NCBI GenBank assembly: GCA_013398015.1
Contig: VZRR01012416.1
Location: 45,770 to 109,769, forward strand
DNA length: 64,000 bases
Direction of reading: 5' to 3'
From: Oreocharis arfaki
Lineage: Eukaryota; Chordata; Aves; Passeriformes; Paramythiidae
Part shown: positions 13,743-25,800 of the stretch, in pieces
Layout of the letters: each line of letters begins with the position of its first letter
How positions within the stretch are numbered: position 1 is the first letter of the stretch
Position numbers and translations under genes: made by a program
The notes under the pieces: generated by a model
The model's database searches: none
What the model saw: the letters and a program-made list of their open reading frames with translations, nothing else
What the model was told of the DNA's origin: nothing

Positions 13743-14722
13743 GATCTAAAGACATCTCTCATTTCCTCAGGCTTTCCTTTGTGAAGTTTTGTAATCAGGG
13801 TTTGGGCAAGAATTTCAGCAGTATTGATTGTGGCCCAGGGCATTTCCTGGATTAATGACAGGCTGGAAGAGCTGATGGCCCCCAGCTCTGCCTTGATCCA
13901 GTAACCCCAAGGAGGTTTAAGCTCTCCAGGATGCACCCAGTGCCAGAGCAGCTACTGTGAAGGAATTTCAGTGGGACGCCTAAGTCAACAGCAAGGAAAC
14001 AAGCCTCCTTTTATCCCTCACAAAAGCAGGAGGAAATATTAATTTGAATGGGCTGATAATGAGGTTGAGATTGTTCCAGGGGAATTTAGCAGCCCCAGCA
14101 GGAAGCACAGCAGGAAATCTCTCCCTTGCCATGCAGCATGCCTCAGAACCACAGATGTTTGGAAACAAGGGGGTTTAGCTCCCTAAGAAAGGAATGATTT
14201 GGGGTAGAAATTAGGAAAATGGAGTTTTAGACTTCTAAATGAAGCACCTTGTTTGATGCTGTCACTGTGGTTTCACACAGCAGCTATTGGGTGACTCATT
14301 TTGCACATTCCCACTTCAGACTTTGCCTCTAGCCCAGACTATCCGTGGTGCAGCTCAGTGTAACCCCACGACACACTAAGAGAAACACATTCACATGAAC
14401 TGCTTAATTCCTAAGTCCTCCCTGTCACAAATCTACACCACTCAGATCACACACACACAATTCCTGTGTTTAGTTTCAATTCTATGCTCCTGATTAAAAG
14501 TAGCGAGTCACTCACATAAGCATTCATCAAGATAAATGACACTCCTGTAACACCTGCCAGGTCACTGAAGTCACCTTCAAACAAGGCAACGTTTGAAAAT
14601 TGTTGTAAACTCTGGCAGAAGTGGCTGTTTTCACCTGGAGCTGGGGTTTGACCCCACGCCTGTGGAAGCCTACAGGCCCTGCCTGCTCCATTACTAAAAA
14701 TCAAAGCACAAAGCCCTTGAGT

Positions 14723-15098
14723 ACAGAAACACAGAATCTTTAAGAGTGGAAAAGACCCAAGATCAACTCCGACCATCAACTCAGCACCACCACCACTAAA
14801 CCATGTCCTTGAGTGCTGCATCCACGCCTGTTTTGGAACACTTCCAGGGATGGCAACTCCACCACTGCCCTGGGCAGCCTGTTCCAATGCTTGACAACCC
14901 TTTCCATTAAGAAATTTTCCCCTAACATCCAATCTAAACCTCCCTGGCACAGCTTGAGGCCATTTCCCCTTGTCCTGTCCCTGTTCCCTGGGATCAGAGC
15001 CCAACCCCTCCTGTCAGTGAGTTGTAGAGAGCAAAAAGGTTCCCCCCGAGCCTCCTTTTCTCCAGGCTGGGAATGCCAGCTCAGCCTGGGGTTGTTTA
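14723..15098 (-). mobile_element. CR1 LINE fragment, about 375 bp
   Basis: The longest CR1 copy in the window. The reverse-oriented 3' tail (ACAGAATCTTTAAG) is at the left, followed by the family's blocks ATCCAATCTAAACCTCC, GAGGCCATTTCCCCTTGTCC and GCCTCCTTTTCTCCAGGCT. 5'-truncated. Confidence 0.92.
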
Positions 15099-15384
15099 TA
15101 CATAGAATAAATATGAACACATTAATATTTAGCCCAGTCCTTCGTGCAGCAGCACTGTGAGCTCAGACACGTGCTGAAGACCACCGCTGACCCCAGTCCT
15201 GCCCGAGGCACAGCAAGAACGGGCAGGACAGTGATTGCTGCAGGGAACACCCAACAGGCAACAGCTGCACGCACAAAGTATGAAACCATCAGGAGGATGC
15301 TGTGGATGGGTCAGCATCTCAGCTTCTATCTGCGTCTACAGAAACCCTTTCCCCAGCCTCCTCAGCGCTCTGAGCTTCGTGGGA

Positions 15385-15516
15385 GCTGCAGAGACACCCC
15401 AGTCCCTCTCCCCCGTACACAGCCCTGCAGCGAGCACAAACACGGCTGCAGAGACACCCCAGTCCCTCTCCCCCGTACACAGCCCTGCAGCGAGCACAAA
15501 CACGGCTGCAGAGACA
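15385..15516. repeat. 60-bp tandem duplication plus partial third copy
   Basis: Two identical 60-bp units (15385-15444, 15445-15504) are followed by 12 bp of a third. Perfect identity suggests a young duplication. Confidence 0.95.
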
Positions 15517-18500
15517 GAGCCCGCACCCAGCTCAGCTCAGAGCTCTCCTGCTGCTGCTCAGCAGCCAGAGGAGGATGGTGTGTGCCGGGCCAGGCTCCAC
15601 CAGCCCACACACACAACCTGCAACAGGCACAAGCTCACGCTTCCCCCTCGGAAAACACAGGCTGCAGCCACTTGTAAAGGAATTTACATTCCCCGTCGCA
15701 TTTTAGTTTGGAATCAGAGACGAAGACAGAAAAGGGACTGACTTGTGAAACGCTCCAGCTATGTGATTTAAATGTGTTTTGGAGCATTTGGGATAAGGCA
15801 GCAAATTCTAATGAAGGGTGGAGGAGTGTCTTCATCTCTCCCACAAAGTCTCATTACAGTTACTTTCTGCAGCAGACACCTAAAACAGAGTAAAGGAAAA
15901 TATCAAAAGAAGGAGAACTTCACAGACCACTTCATCAACACTTTTCAAAAAAACCCCCCAGTCTTTATTATTTGTGTGTAAATAAGTAGAGTGCACGTCT
16001 CAGTTTCTCTATTTTTCAATATTCAACCACACACCGGGAGAGCCACGTCCATTCCCACACAGCACTTGTGCAAATTATAACTGAATGATCCAAATATCAG
16101 GATGATCGAATTCTGAACTCTTTCATCCAGGTTTCTAGTTCAGGGCGCTAACAGCTCATGATGAGAGTAAAGCCTTAGTGCTGCCCAGAGGCTGCTGAAA
16201 ATAAGATCCATATGAGGCCCTTCGTGGTGATGCAGCAATAAGAACAAAGTGTCTGGATACTTAAAGACAGACAAGTCTGGACGTTGCTGGAAAAAGACAG
16301 TAACTTGCTGAGTCACCAGCCAGGAGAAGGGACAGCAGTGGTTGGAACACTGGGCTCTGGGTGGCTGGCAGGGTTTGGAGCAGCACCAAGTTGTGCAGAC
16401 CCCCACACACAAGCACAGCCCTCAGGAAGGCCACAGTCCTTCACTCTTTTCTCAGAATTTTAGTTTGCAGCTTTGTAACTGTGCTCCACTGGCTGAGTTT
16501 GCCAATAGCTTTGATTGGGACAGTGTTTGTTCATGCTCTTGGGCTACAAAATGGTGATGCAGAGTCAAGCTTTTTAGTGTTCACAGGGGTTTAAACTAGC
16601 TTTTCCTTTCCCCTCTCCTGAGCTGTCAGTTAATTTTCCAAGGAGCACAATCCTGGCATCTTCACTGAGAAGGGAACTGCCCATTTTTTTCTGGGGAACA
16701 GAAAAATAGGTTCGCAGCCAACAAACATGAATTTTATTGTCCTGTATCAGGTAACTACTACATACAGAAGCTTGCATGCTGAAGAGCTACTAACACCAGC
16801 ACTATTCTGGTAACTCCTGACAAGACATTAAAAGCATCCTTTTACACAGTCTGCACTCAGTTCAGAGGTAAATCAGCACAAAGCAGGTCTTTTATAAACT
16901 ACTCCATAGGAGCAGGACCCTGCATACTATTTGGTTTCCCCAGCAATTTTACAATTTTGACTTCTTGCCGCCGAGATCTATTTTGTTTTTATTTGGGTTC
17001 AGCACTTACACCTTTCCCTGCTGTGTCTGCAGCCACAAATGGACGTGAAATGGATCTTTAAAAGCAAGATACAACACTAGGGGAGCACCGACCAGCAAAC
17101 CAGATCCCTCCCCCTGTATGGAATGCATCTTTCCTAATCAGGGGAGAGGGTCAGCTTTGAACTTGCTGCTTCTCCCAGTCAACAAACACTCTTGGGCAAC
17201 TGTCAGCTGTTTCCCAACCACTGCAAGACAGCAGCTTGGACATGGAACAAGGGCCACACAGTGGGGAGAGCTGAGGGACTGCTCCCCTCTGCTATAGAGC
17301 TGGAAATGCGGCTCACAGTCTGACTGCTTTGCCACTCTCTGTCAATCTGCAGTGAGGAAGAGGAGGGCTGCAGGCAAGGTGGGGTGTGTGAGACGATAAG
17401 AGCGTATCAACGCATACCTCTGCAGTGCCTGCAAACCAAAATGAAAGCCTGAAACCCTTCTCACGTCAGACAGGCAAGTCCTTACAAAAATTTGCAATAA
17501 AATCTCAACATTTTCAACACATTCATGTTCTGGAAGGCCACTGAACCAACCAGCACAAGCTGCAGGTATCTAAGATGCGTTTTGATTTGAAGGATTTTCC
17601 AGTCCTTCCCACAGACGAGATGAAGCTTTCTGAGGTCTAACTGTCCCCGTGGCTCTGATGTCCAGCACGAGGTCATGGGAGAAGGTTTTTCTGTAACAGC
17701 AGCACAGCTAAAGGTTGAAGTTGCCATGCCAGGGGCAGCTCCAAAGCTGCTGGGACAAGAGCTCCAAGCTGTGCTCCCTTCAGTAAGGGTTAGGACCACC
17801 AACAGAGTGTATTGGCAAGGCTGCTTTTAGGGAGGAGCTGTTTGTTTATAAATTCAAGTAAAATGCGCTGCAACCACATTATAATGAAAGATTGGCTATC
17901 TGGCAAGAGACAGCATAAACCCTCTCGGGATCACAAGCTTTCTAGGCAATTTGTTACAAAAGCTTTCATTAAAAAAAAAAATGAACATTCCGTTTTCAAT
18001 AACAGAAAAGTGCCTTCCACATGTTCCAGGTTAGGACCTTTCCCTTCAATCTTCCTGCCTGAGGCAGGCTGCAGGGGCAGAGCCTGGGCTGTCACACAGC
18101 TGTGACCAGGGCCACGGGCACGGCCCCACAGTGATCAAAGCAGCAGCGACCCAGCTGCTGGGGCGGGCAGGAGTAACTACAGCAGCCTCACAACACCAAC
18201 CAGTGTCATCTATGTCCAGCTGGAGTCCTGCAGCTCTTACCCTTGGAGAGCTCTCTGTTTCCCTACTGCTCTTCCTCTCCAGAGCCCCGAAGTCTTCCCC
18301 CTTTCCTACCTGCACACATTACTCCTGTTTTTCTTGACCCTTTTTCCTTATCTCCCTCCAAATGCTATCTCTTTTCCCGCATCTCTTCAGAAAATCACTG
18401 ACAAAAAAACCCCAAACCAATCCACTTCCCTCCAAGCCAGGACACAAAACAACCACCCAGCAAGGCCCCCCCTACAGATGCTGTATCTCTCACTCAGAGT

Positions 18501-18637
18501 GCCTTTCTCAGCCCCAAACCCCTGCGCACATCCACTCGCTGACTCTGCAGAGGTTCTGATTTCAGCCACGACCAGAGCTCAGAGTGCTCTCCCAAGTGCC
18601 ATTAACCCAGAGCTCGTGTTCCACAGGTGCTGGGGAA

Positions 18638-18829
18638 GAGCAGATCCATTATCCCACTACAGAGCAGATCCATTATCCCACTGGAGAGCAGATCCATTAT
18701 CCCACTGGAGAGCAGATCCATTATCCCACTACAGAGCAGATCCATTATCCCACTACAGAGCAGATCCATTATCCCACTGGAGAGCAGATCCATTATCCCA
18801 TGGGAGAGCAGCTCCATCACCCCGCTGGC
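18638..18829. repeat. 24-bp minisatellite, 7 good copies and one diverged
   Basis: The unit is GAGCAGATCCATTATCCCAC plus ACA/GGA variants. The 24-bp period is a multiple of three, so frames stay open on both strands; that open reading is a by-product, not a gene. Confidence 0.95.
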
Positions 18830-20591
18830 AGCACCAGCACACTCTGTCTGTGCTGCCCCACCCCACTGCACAGCTCCTGTGTGCAGCTGCCCGGAGCCAA
18901 GGGATGCAATCAAAGGAACGTGCCACTGGCACGGAATCCATGCAATTGCAGTAGATCTCATTCCCGTGCCGCGGCTCATTGACTTCTCAATGACTTCTAA
19001 TTCCCAGCGTGGGCACACGAACCGACTGGCACTGCAACCCAATGAGGAACATTTTGGGAACCCGAGAGAGCACGGAAACCTGAGCTAAGAGCTTCGTGAA
19101 TTCCCAACAGCACCAAGATGACTTACATTCACAGTGTAGGCAGCGCAAAGCACCACTGCCTGGCACAGCGTAACCATTTCTGATGGAAGGCTAATTACTT
19201 TTCCTCACCATCGCCTGTTAAAGTCATGATCAGCACAACTCCATGCACTCGATTCGTGGAGTAAAGTTATTTCTTTAGGAAGTAATACTTAATACTGAAC
19301 AGAGGGAGAAGAAGCCTCCTAAATACAATTCTGCTTTCCACATCATCTTATCTCTACAAATGTTCCCATGTTATAGTTGTTGAATTACCTAGGAGTGGGA
19401 AAACTGCTGAGGCACTTCCAGATTTCCAAGGCTTTGTGTCAATTTACAATGACACAAACAGCTTTAATGACATCAGCTGTCACTGAGAATCGGTGATAAA
19501 AAAGGGGTTTCTTTGCAAACCTCTGTACAGTAGGGTTGGTACATAAAAACCAACTGCAAATGAGGAAAACACACTGGCACTTAAACACAGAATGTTACAC
19601 CAGTTCCCAAGAGTCAGCAACTGCCTTCAAACAAAAATCACCCCAAAAGCCCAAATTGCCCAGTTCTCTGCCAGCACCATGTAGATCCAACTCAAACAGA
19701 AACACCATGGACAGGTAAGACTTTCTAAATGCTATTTTCATGGAATAGCTCCAGAACACTTCATATGTTTAAAAACTCCATTAAATTCGATATGTTTGCT
19801 TGACATCCAGTGATATTTGCTAAAAAGACTCAACATTTTTAACCCTTGATGCAGTACTTTCCCAGTCCAGTTTGGTGTGCAGAAACAAGTTCCAAACTGG
19901 ACGTAGGAACTCTGTGCCCAGCACCAGCCAGCACCAGCCCTGTGGGAGGAATGCAAGGGATCTGACATTTTACTACTCTATAATCAATAATAATTTTTTA
20001 AATTGCTGGTTGTAGGTATAACTCCAGTCACACCTCCACAAATGCCCAGCCTGTCCCAACTCCTCCCCACTGCGATGCATCCACTTTTTAGGAACAATTT
20101 TATGACTTTGAATTCTGAGGACAGACTGACCTGACACCAATTAGAATGGCTTCAAGCTGAGGATGCTTTCCCTTCAACATGGCCATAATTTAAATCCCAG
20201 CAGTCTAACTCACAATAATCTCTCTTTACGCACATCTTGAAAATCTCCTCGATGCCTTAAGAACTGTTTTGGCTGCTAGCAAGAGGTATCGTTCCCATCT
20301 CTAAAGATATGTACAGCACAGCTCAGGTCATCTCCATGTCAGACAGATCTCAGATGACTTTCTCCTTCCTTTTTCGCCTCAGATAAACAAATGGGTCCAT
20401 CACACATCACCGTTACAGAACAGTTGTTTTTTTTCTTAAAGTAGGACGCAAGCCAACATGCAGTTTTTATACATTTTTAACTATTTTATCCCTTAATAGT
20501 GGTAATCCTCACTTACCAGAGCTGGTGCAATACAAATTCCCCTTCCAATCCGTCTTCCCCCATGTAGGAAAAAGGTGATTTTTCACGTTTT

Positions 20592-20650
20592 ACAGAATCA
20601 TAGAATCACTTCGGCTGGAAGAGACCTTAAAGACCATCAAGTCCAACCAC
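20592..20650 (-). mobile_element. CR1 LINE 3' tail fragment
   Basis: Typical inverted CR1 tail: CAGAATCATAGAATCACTTC followed by GGCTGGAAGAGACCTTAAAG. Only about 60 bp remain. Confidence 0.88.
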
Positions 20651-20866
20651 TACCCTAAAAGCCACATTCGTTTTCTCTTTGTAACTGGCAGCACTTGAGG
20701 AACCTGGGGTGCGGGGATGATGGCGGAAGACAAAAACGCGGTGGAGCTGACGTCCCCTGGGCTCTGACAGCAGCAGGGAGGGCCACACTCCTGCAGCCAG
20801 CCAGGCCAAACATCCCGGAGGAGTTCCTGCTCCACGTCACTGCCCAGCGCCGGCTGCCGGCCCTCG

Positions 20867-20966
20867 TGCCAAAAGCCCAAACGGTGCCAAAAGCCCGGCT
20901 GGTGCCAAAAGCCCGGCTGGTGCCAAAAGCCCGAACGGTGCCAAAAGCCCGAACGGTGCCAAGCCC
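20867..20966. repeat. 18-bp minisatellite, about 5.5 copies
   Basis: The unit is TGCCAAAAGCCCGGCTGG, alternating with a CCGAACGG variant. The frame is conserved because the period is divisible by three. Confidence 0.95.
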
Positions 20967-22393
20967 CACAGCTGCCAAGCCACAGGGAGGGGAGGCTGCA
21001 GGCCTGGCTCTGCAAGGAGTGCCAGCAAATTCCCTGGAGCCGCTCGGCCGGACACACCCAGGGCCTGGGATGACCCTCCAGCAGGGAACGGTTCCTGCGG
21101 GCCGGCACTCCCAGCGCTGGGCCCGAGCCCCGGCCAGGGCCGCGGGGCACTCCAGGGCAGCCCACACTCCTCCTCCGGCTGGGAGCGAGCCACATCAGCC
21201 TCTCCAGGCTGGAGTTGTCCTTCTGCAGCCATCCCAGCTGAGGAGGAGCTCGTGCAGGCTGCGAGCATCCTTTGCCGGATTTACCAAAGCATCCCCACCT
21301 CCCCGGGGCCTGGCTCGGCCAGTTCCAGCTCACAGGCGTGGGCACTCTGAGTCAGGATTTACCTCCACACACCTGCAGGTTTATTTCAGCAGAGGAGGAA
21401 AAAAAAACAAAGAGAGAGGCCAGCCGTGTGTCCTGCTTGATCCACTCTCTACAGCTTAACCTGACGGTGTGAAAAATGAGAATCCGCCTTGCCTCACAGC
21501 ACGTGGCTTTTCAATGACATTCCCCAGGAATCCATTTGTAAATAAGTTATAATTGGAGTAAACCAAAGGACACGGGTCAAAAAAAAAAAAAAAGCAATGC
21601 CCTGGCAAGGAGCCAACAAAAAGTAGAACTATACGTACTACCACGTTTCTTCCTGACTTCCTTAAAAAATGGATATTCACCGAAAAGCCCCCACACTCTA
21701 CATACTATTCTGTGTTCCTTTAAAAATATCTGAGAATTTGCACTGCCAAATATGCCTGTGTTTGTAAAACAGAGAGAAAGCTGCAGTCACTTGCCCATTT
21801 CTATCTCCTTAACCTGATACTCATTTTCTTTTCCTGTTTTCCATAGGATATCACAAGCTGCAAATGACAGAAGTGGGCTTTTTACCTGTAGGGATTGACA
21901 CTGTTTATCATAACCCAGGGCCCAGAGGTAAGTCATTTTGTGTACATTGACTGTTTGTAGGGAGAGCAGCCTTGAACCTGCAATGACAGCTGGATCAGGG
22001 GTGCTGAGCACACCTTCCACCATCAGCCTCGTGGCAGCTTTAAGCCCTGTGTGATGAAACGCTGGTGGCTTTCCCAGACTGGAAGAAGAGAGAATTAGCT
22101 TTTCCTTTTCCTCCCTGGCTGAAGAGCCTGAGTGAATGACCTTTCCCCAAACCCTAAAAGCTTTTAGGGGACCCCACTGGACCAGCAGCACACAGATTCT
22201 CCTCTGCTCTTCTAGTTTTTTCCTTTCCACACCTCCTGTAAAAGAGAAATGCGCCACAGAGCTGCCCACTGCACGTCTCTACAGCAACCTCCAGGTTCAC
22301 ACATTGTTTTCAATTTGGAGCCTGGAGGAGGAAAATCAGCTTTGCCTGGCTTTGAAACCCTGTCCCACAGAGCAGCTTTCAGGCTCTGGCCAA

Positions 22394-22450
22394 AAGAATC
22401 ACAGAATCATTAAGGCTGGAAAAGACCAGCCATCAACCCAGCACCACCTT
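22394..22450 (-). mobile_element. CR1 LINE 3' tail fragment
   Basis: Inverted CR1 tail AGAATCACAGAATCATTAAG, then GGCTGGAAAAGACC and CATCAACCCAGCACCACC. It stops abruptly about 75 bp left of a second CR1 copy. Confidence 0.88.
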
Positions 22451-22525
22451 CAAAAATAAAGATATTCTTCAATTTACAACTGTTCCTGCAAATGGCAAAA
22501 AAAAAAATTTACAAAAATAACATAT

Positions 22526-22806
22526 CCCAGAATCCCAGAATGGGCTGGGTTGGAAGGGATGTCTTAAAGACCATCCCATCCCACCCCTGCCATGGGCAGG
22601 GACACCTTCCACTGTCCCAGGCTGCTCCAAGCCCTGTCCAGCCTGGCCTGGGGCACTGCCAGGGATCCAGGGGCAGCCACAGCTGCTCTGGGCACCCTGT
22701 GCCAGTGCCTCCTCACTCTCCCAGGGAAGAATTTCTTCCTAATATCTAATCTAAACCTGCTCTCTTTTAGTTTAAAACCATTCCCCCTTGTCCTATCACG
22801 ATCTAC
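22526..22806 (-). mobile_element. CR1 LINE fragment
   Basis: Inverted CR1 starting with tail repeats CCAGAATCCCAGAATGG, then the GGGACACCTTCCACTGTCCC and TTCTTCCTAATATCTAATCT blocks. It is a different subfamily from the neighbour at 22394. Confidence 0.9.
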
Positions 22807-25800
22807 CCAAGTACAAAGTCACTACTCATAGCACTGAAAATCATTTAGGGGTTCATTCTGGCTGCATAAATTCCATCAAGCACCAAATACACAGTGAGAG
22901 AAATATCTCTAAAGAGAAAGGTTCTTATCCTTCTTTTAGCTGGGGTATTTAAACTCAAGCTCCATTAAAACCAATGGAAACTACCACAGCAGGCTGGTAC
23001 CTATCCAGGAGATAACAACTTGCATTTGTACAAACAAAGCCCTGAAGTGACAAGCCACAGTTTTACAGTGATAGAGAAACCTGCTTATCTGCTCATTAAA
23101 AGACAATTCAGAAATAAATTCCTCGTTCTGATGAACCAAATTACTAGCAAACAGAGAGCTATTAAATGCTGCTAAATAAATCTTTGCAAGGCTCAGACTC
23201 CTATTTTCTTGATTGCACATGTAATAAATACCAAGCGCTCGAGGTAATACAATATGCAAGAGGACTGAATCATTTTTTGGCCATAGGAAAGGAGATAATT
23301 TTAAAATGTTATGTAATCCTTACAGACTGACAGCTGAGGTAACCACCTCATGACAATCTATCTAAAGAACTATATGAAGCGTGGCACTGTCCCAAAACTC
23401 CCCTCTCTGTCATCATTCATTCAGTGAAAACTCTCATCCCTGTGCAACTTTTAATACTGGAAACTGTTTTTCAGTATGGAAAGAAAAACTCTACCCAAAT
23501 ATGACCTAAGCAGCTTAAATAAGTGCCAGAAATACGAAGTGGAGAAGTCAATTAGAGTAAAGAGGATCTGCTGTGGGTCTCAGGTACATCTTGTGGGACA
23601 GGTGACAGGAGGGCAGCTCCAGGCAGGGCAGTGCCAGTGCCAGTTCCATGGGCACAAGCTGAGCAGTGAAAGCCCCAGACAAGCACAGCCAGTTCTGTAT
23701 TCACTGCAGTGCACCCTCTGTTAAACATCAGCCTCCATTTTGCTCACAGGAGGGTGAGGTTGACTTCAAAAAGGAGAAGAAAGCTCCCCTGCATGGCTCA
23801 GCACTACCCAGGAGCTGGAGAATGAACCTCCAGCCCAACGCTACCCTGGACCAGCACACAGAGGGAATACTGAGAAAGGGAAAGGCTCATCTGTGCAAGA
23901 GAATCCATCTCTGCTTCCTGCACCTTCTGGCAGAGAAGTTTAGTGTTTCTGCAGGACCAACAATTTCCTGTAGCCTTAAACAAGAAGTAGAGGGGAAGTT
24001 AAAAGCCTATTTATGGCCAGGTAATTCCAGCGGGAGTTACACCCTGGTACCACCTGCACCCTCCTCTGCTTGAGCCCAAATGGCAGAGTCAGGAAAGGGT
24101 TTGCTGTGCCCCCAGAGCTGGCAAACAGCTCCCCTGGCAGCACAAACCTCAGCCAGCCCTGCCCAGGGCTCTGCCCCTGCTCTGAATCCACACGTGGAAC
24201 ATTCTGCAAGGACCTCATGGCCCCTCAGAGCACTGCAGCCCTCCAAGCTCCATCTCCAGCAAGGATTTCTTTGAACCCTGTTGTTTTGTTGCTTAGTTCA
24301 CCACCCAGCAATTAGCCTTCTCAAAACTTTATATTTACCTATAAACCTCAGTAGCAGAAGCTCAGGCCTCGTTACAAAGGTGACAGCTGAGAGGTGCAGT
24401 CTCCATTTAGACCCTTGCACCCCATCACTTTTAACCCCTTGAAATTTAATTAAAGCTGTAGGAGGCACACATGACATGGGGAATGTTTTACACAGGCAAC
24501 CACTCACTGAAAACCTGAAAGGAAGAAAGACTGGTTCCTATCACACGTACACAGAAGGACAGACACACACACTCCTGCAGTCTGGGCTCCTCGGTGCCAC
24601 ATTCAACACTTGAGACAACCTGAAAATAGGAAATGTGAATTTTAAACCAAAACCTTTTTTTAAAAATTCGAGTTAAATTTAAAAGCGCAGCCAGGAGCAC
24701 CAGTCGGGCTGGAAGGAGGCTGAGGTCCTCGGCGGGCAAACATTCCCACAGCTCCACAGCGACGGGAAGAGATGCTGAGACACAGGAGCTGAGTCAGATG
24801 GGGAATACACAGCTTGAGAGCATCTGCAGAGCAGAAAGGATGAGGACTCTGCTGCGATGAGTCACCAGAGAGACGCAGGAAATGAGGATTACTCAAAACA
24901 GGAACCATTATCAGAGCAACATTATGTTTTATAATGGGAAATTAATGTTTTATTCAAGTGATATTTGCTAGATATAATTCCTTGTATCCAAGCGAGTCTA
25001 GAACTCCAGCTCCACCTTGGATCCGATTTTCTGCTCAGTCCTGAACTCCCCCAGTTGCACAAGCCTCTTGATTGGGCCTTTTCACAGGCTGGGAAGCTGA
25101 ATGGCATGAATGGGATTTATCATATATAATGGGATGTAGACGTGGATGAACAGGGTTTGGGGTTTTTTAATAGATAAAAGCTCTTTGGGAACAAGCATTT
25201 ATCCCCGTACGTGGTATAAAAGATAAGCAAGCACTATAAAATCTTCCATAGGTTTTGAGAAGGACTGAACCTCAAAGAATACCCAGCTCCAGCCTCATCC
25301 AGAAATGTAAACAGTTTAAGAGGGGCTGAGCTGTTGTCCACAGCCTGCGAGTGATTAAGCACTAATTCCCTACCACCTACAGAGCAAGGAATTGGAGAGG
25401 AAACACGGCACATGGCTAAGTGTGCGCTCTTCAGTCAGCCTCCTGCATCTCCATCATCCCCACCGGAGCCCTGCAGAGCTGCCCTCCCCTCCCCAGCCCC
25501 GACAGGTGACACGGGCATCCCCAAGGGCAGAGGACAGATTGTGATCTCAAAGGGAGGCACTGCCGGAGTCAGCGGCAATTGTCCCAAACATCCAGCGCCA
25601 CCCACAAAGCGGGAGGACTGGGAGAAACATTCCCGACTCCCTCCAGCGGGGCTCTCATCCGAGATAACCAAATCCTTGACAAGACCTTCATTCATTTCAC
25701 CAAAACGTTTCCCATGTTATTTGTGGAGGTTTTCTTCACCGAAAGAAGATGAAAGGCTTAGTTGCCTTATCTGTAATTAGACACACATTTGCGACACATT

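Larger units (their letters stand above)
6253..14722. other. FBLN2: FBLN2 intron 2, left part
   Basis: Non-coding. It is AT-rich around 7200-8150 and contains one CR1 fragment (8950-9119) and small hairpins at 7714-7736 and 13704-13742. A donor-like CAG|GTATGT on the minus strand near 12893 has no convincing exon behind it. No other gene was recognised. Confidence 0.75.

Noticed and set aside
18334..19088. Overlapping 130-206 codon frames around 18.3-19.1 kb
   Set aside because: They are produced by the 24-bp repeat, whose period keeps frames open on both strands.
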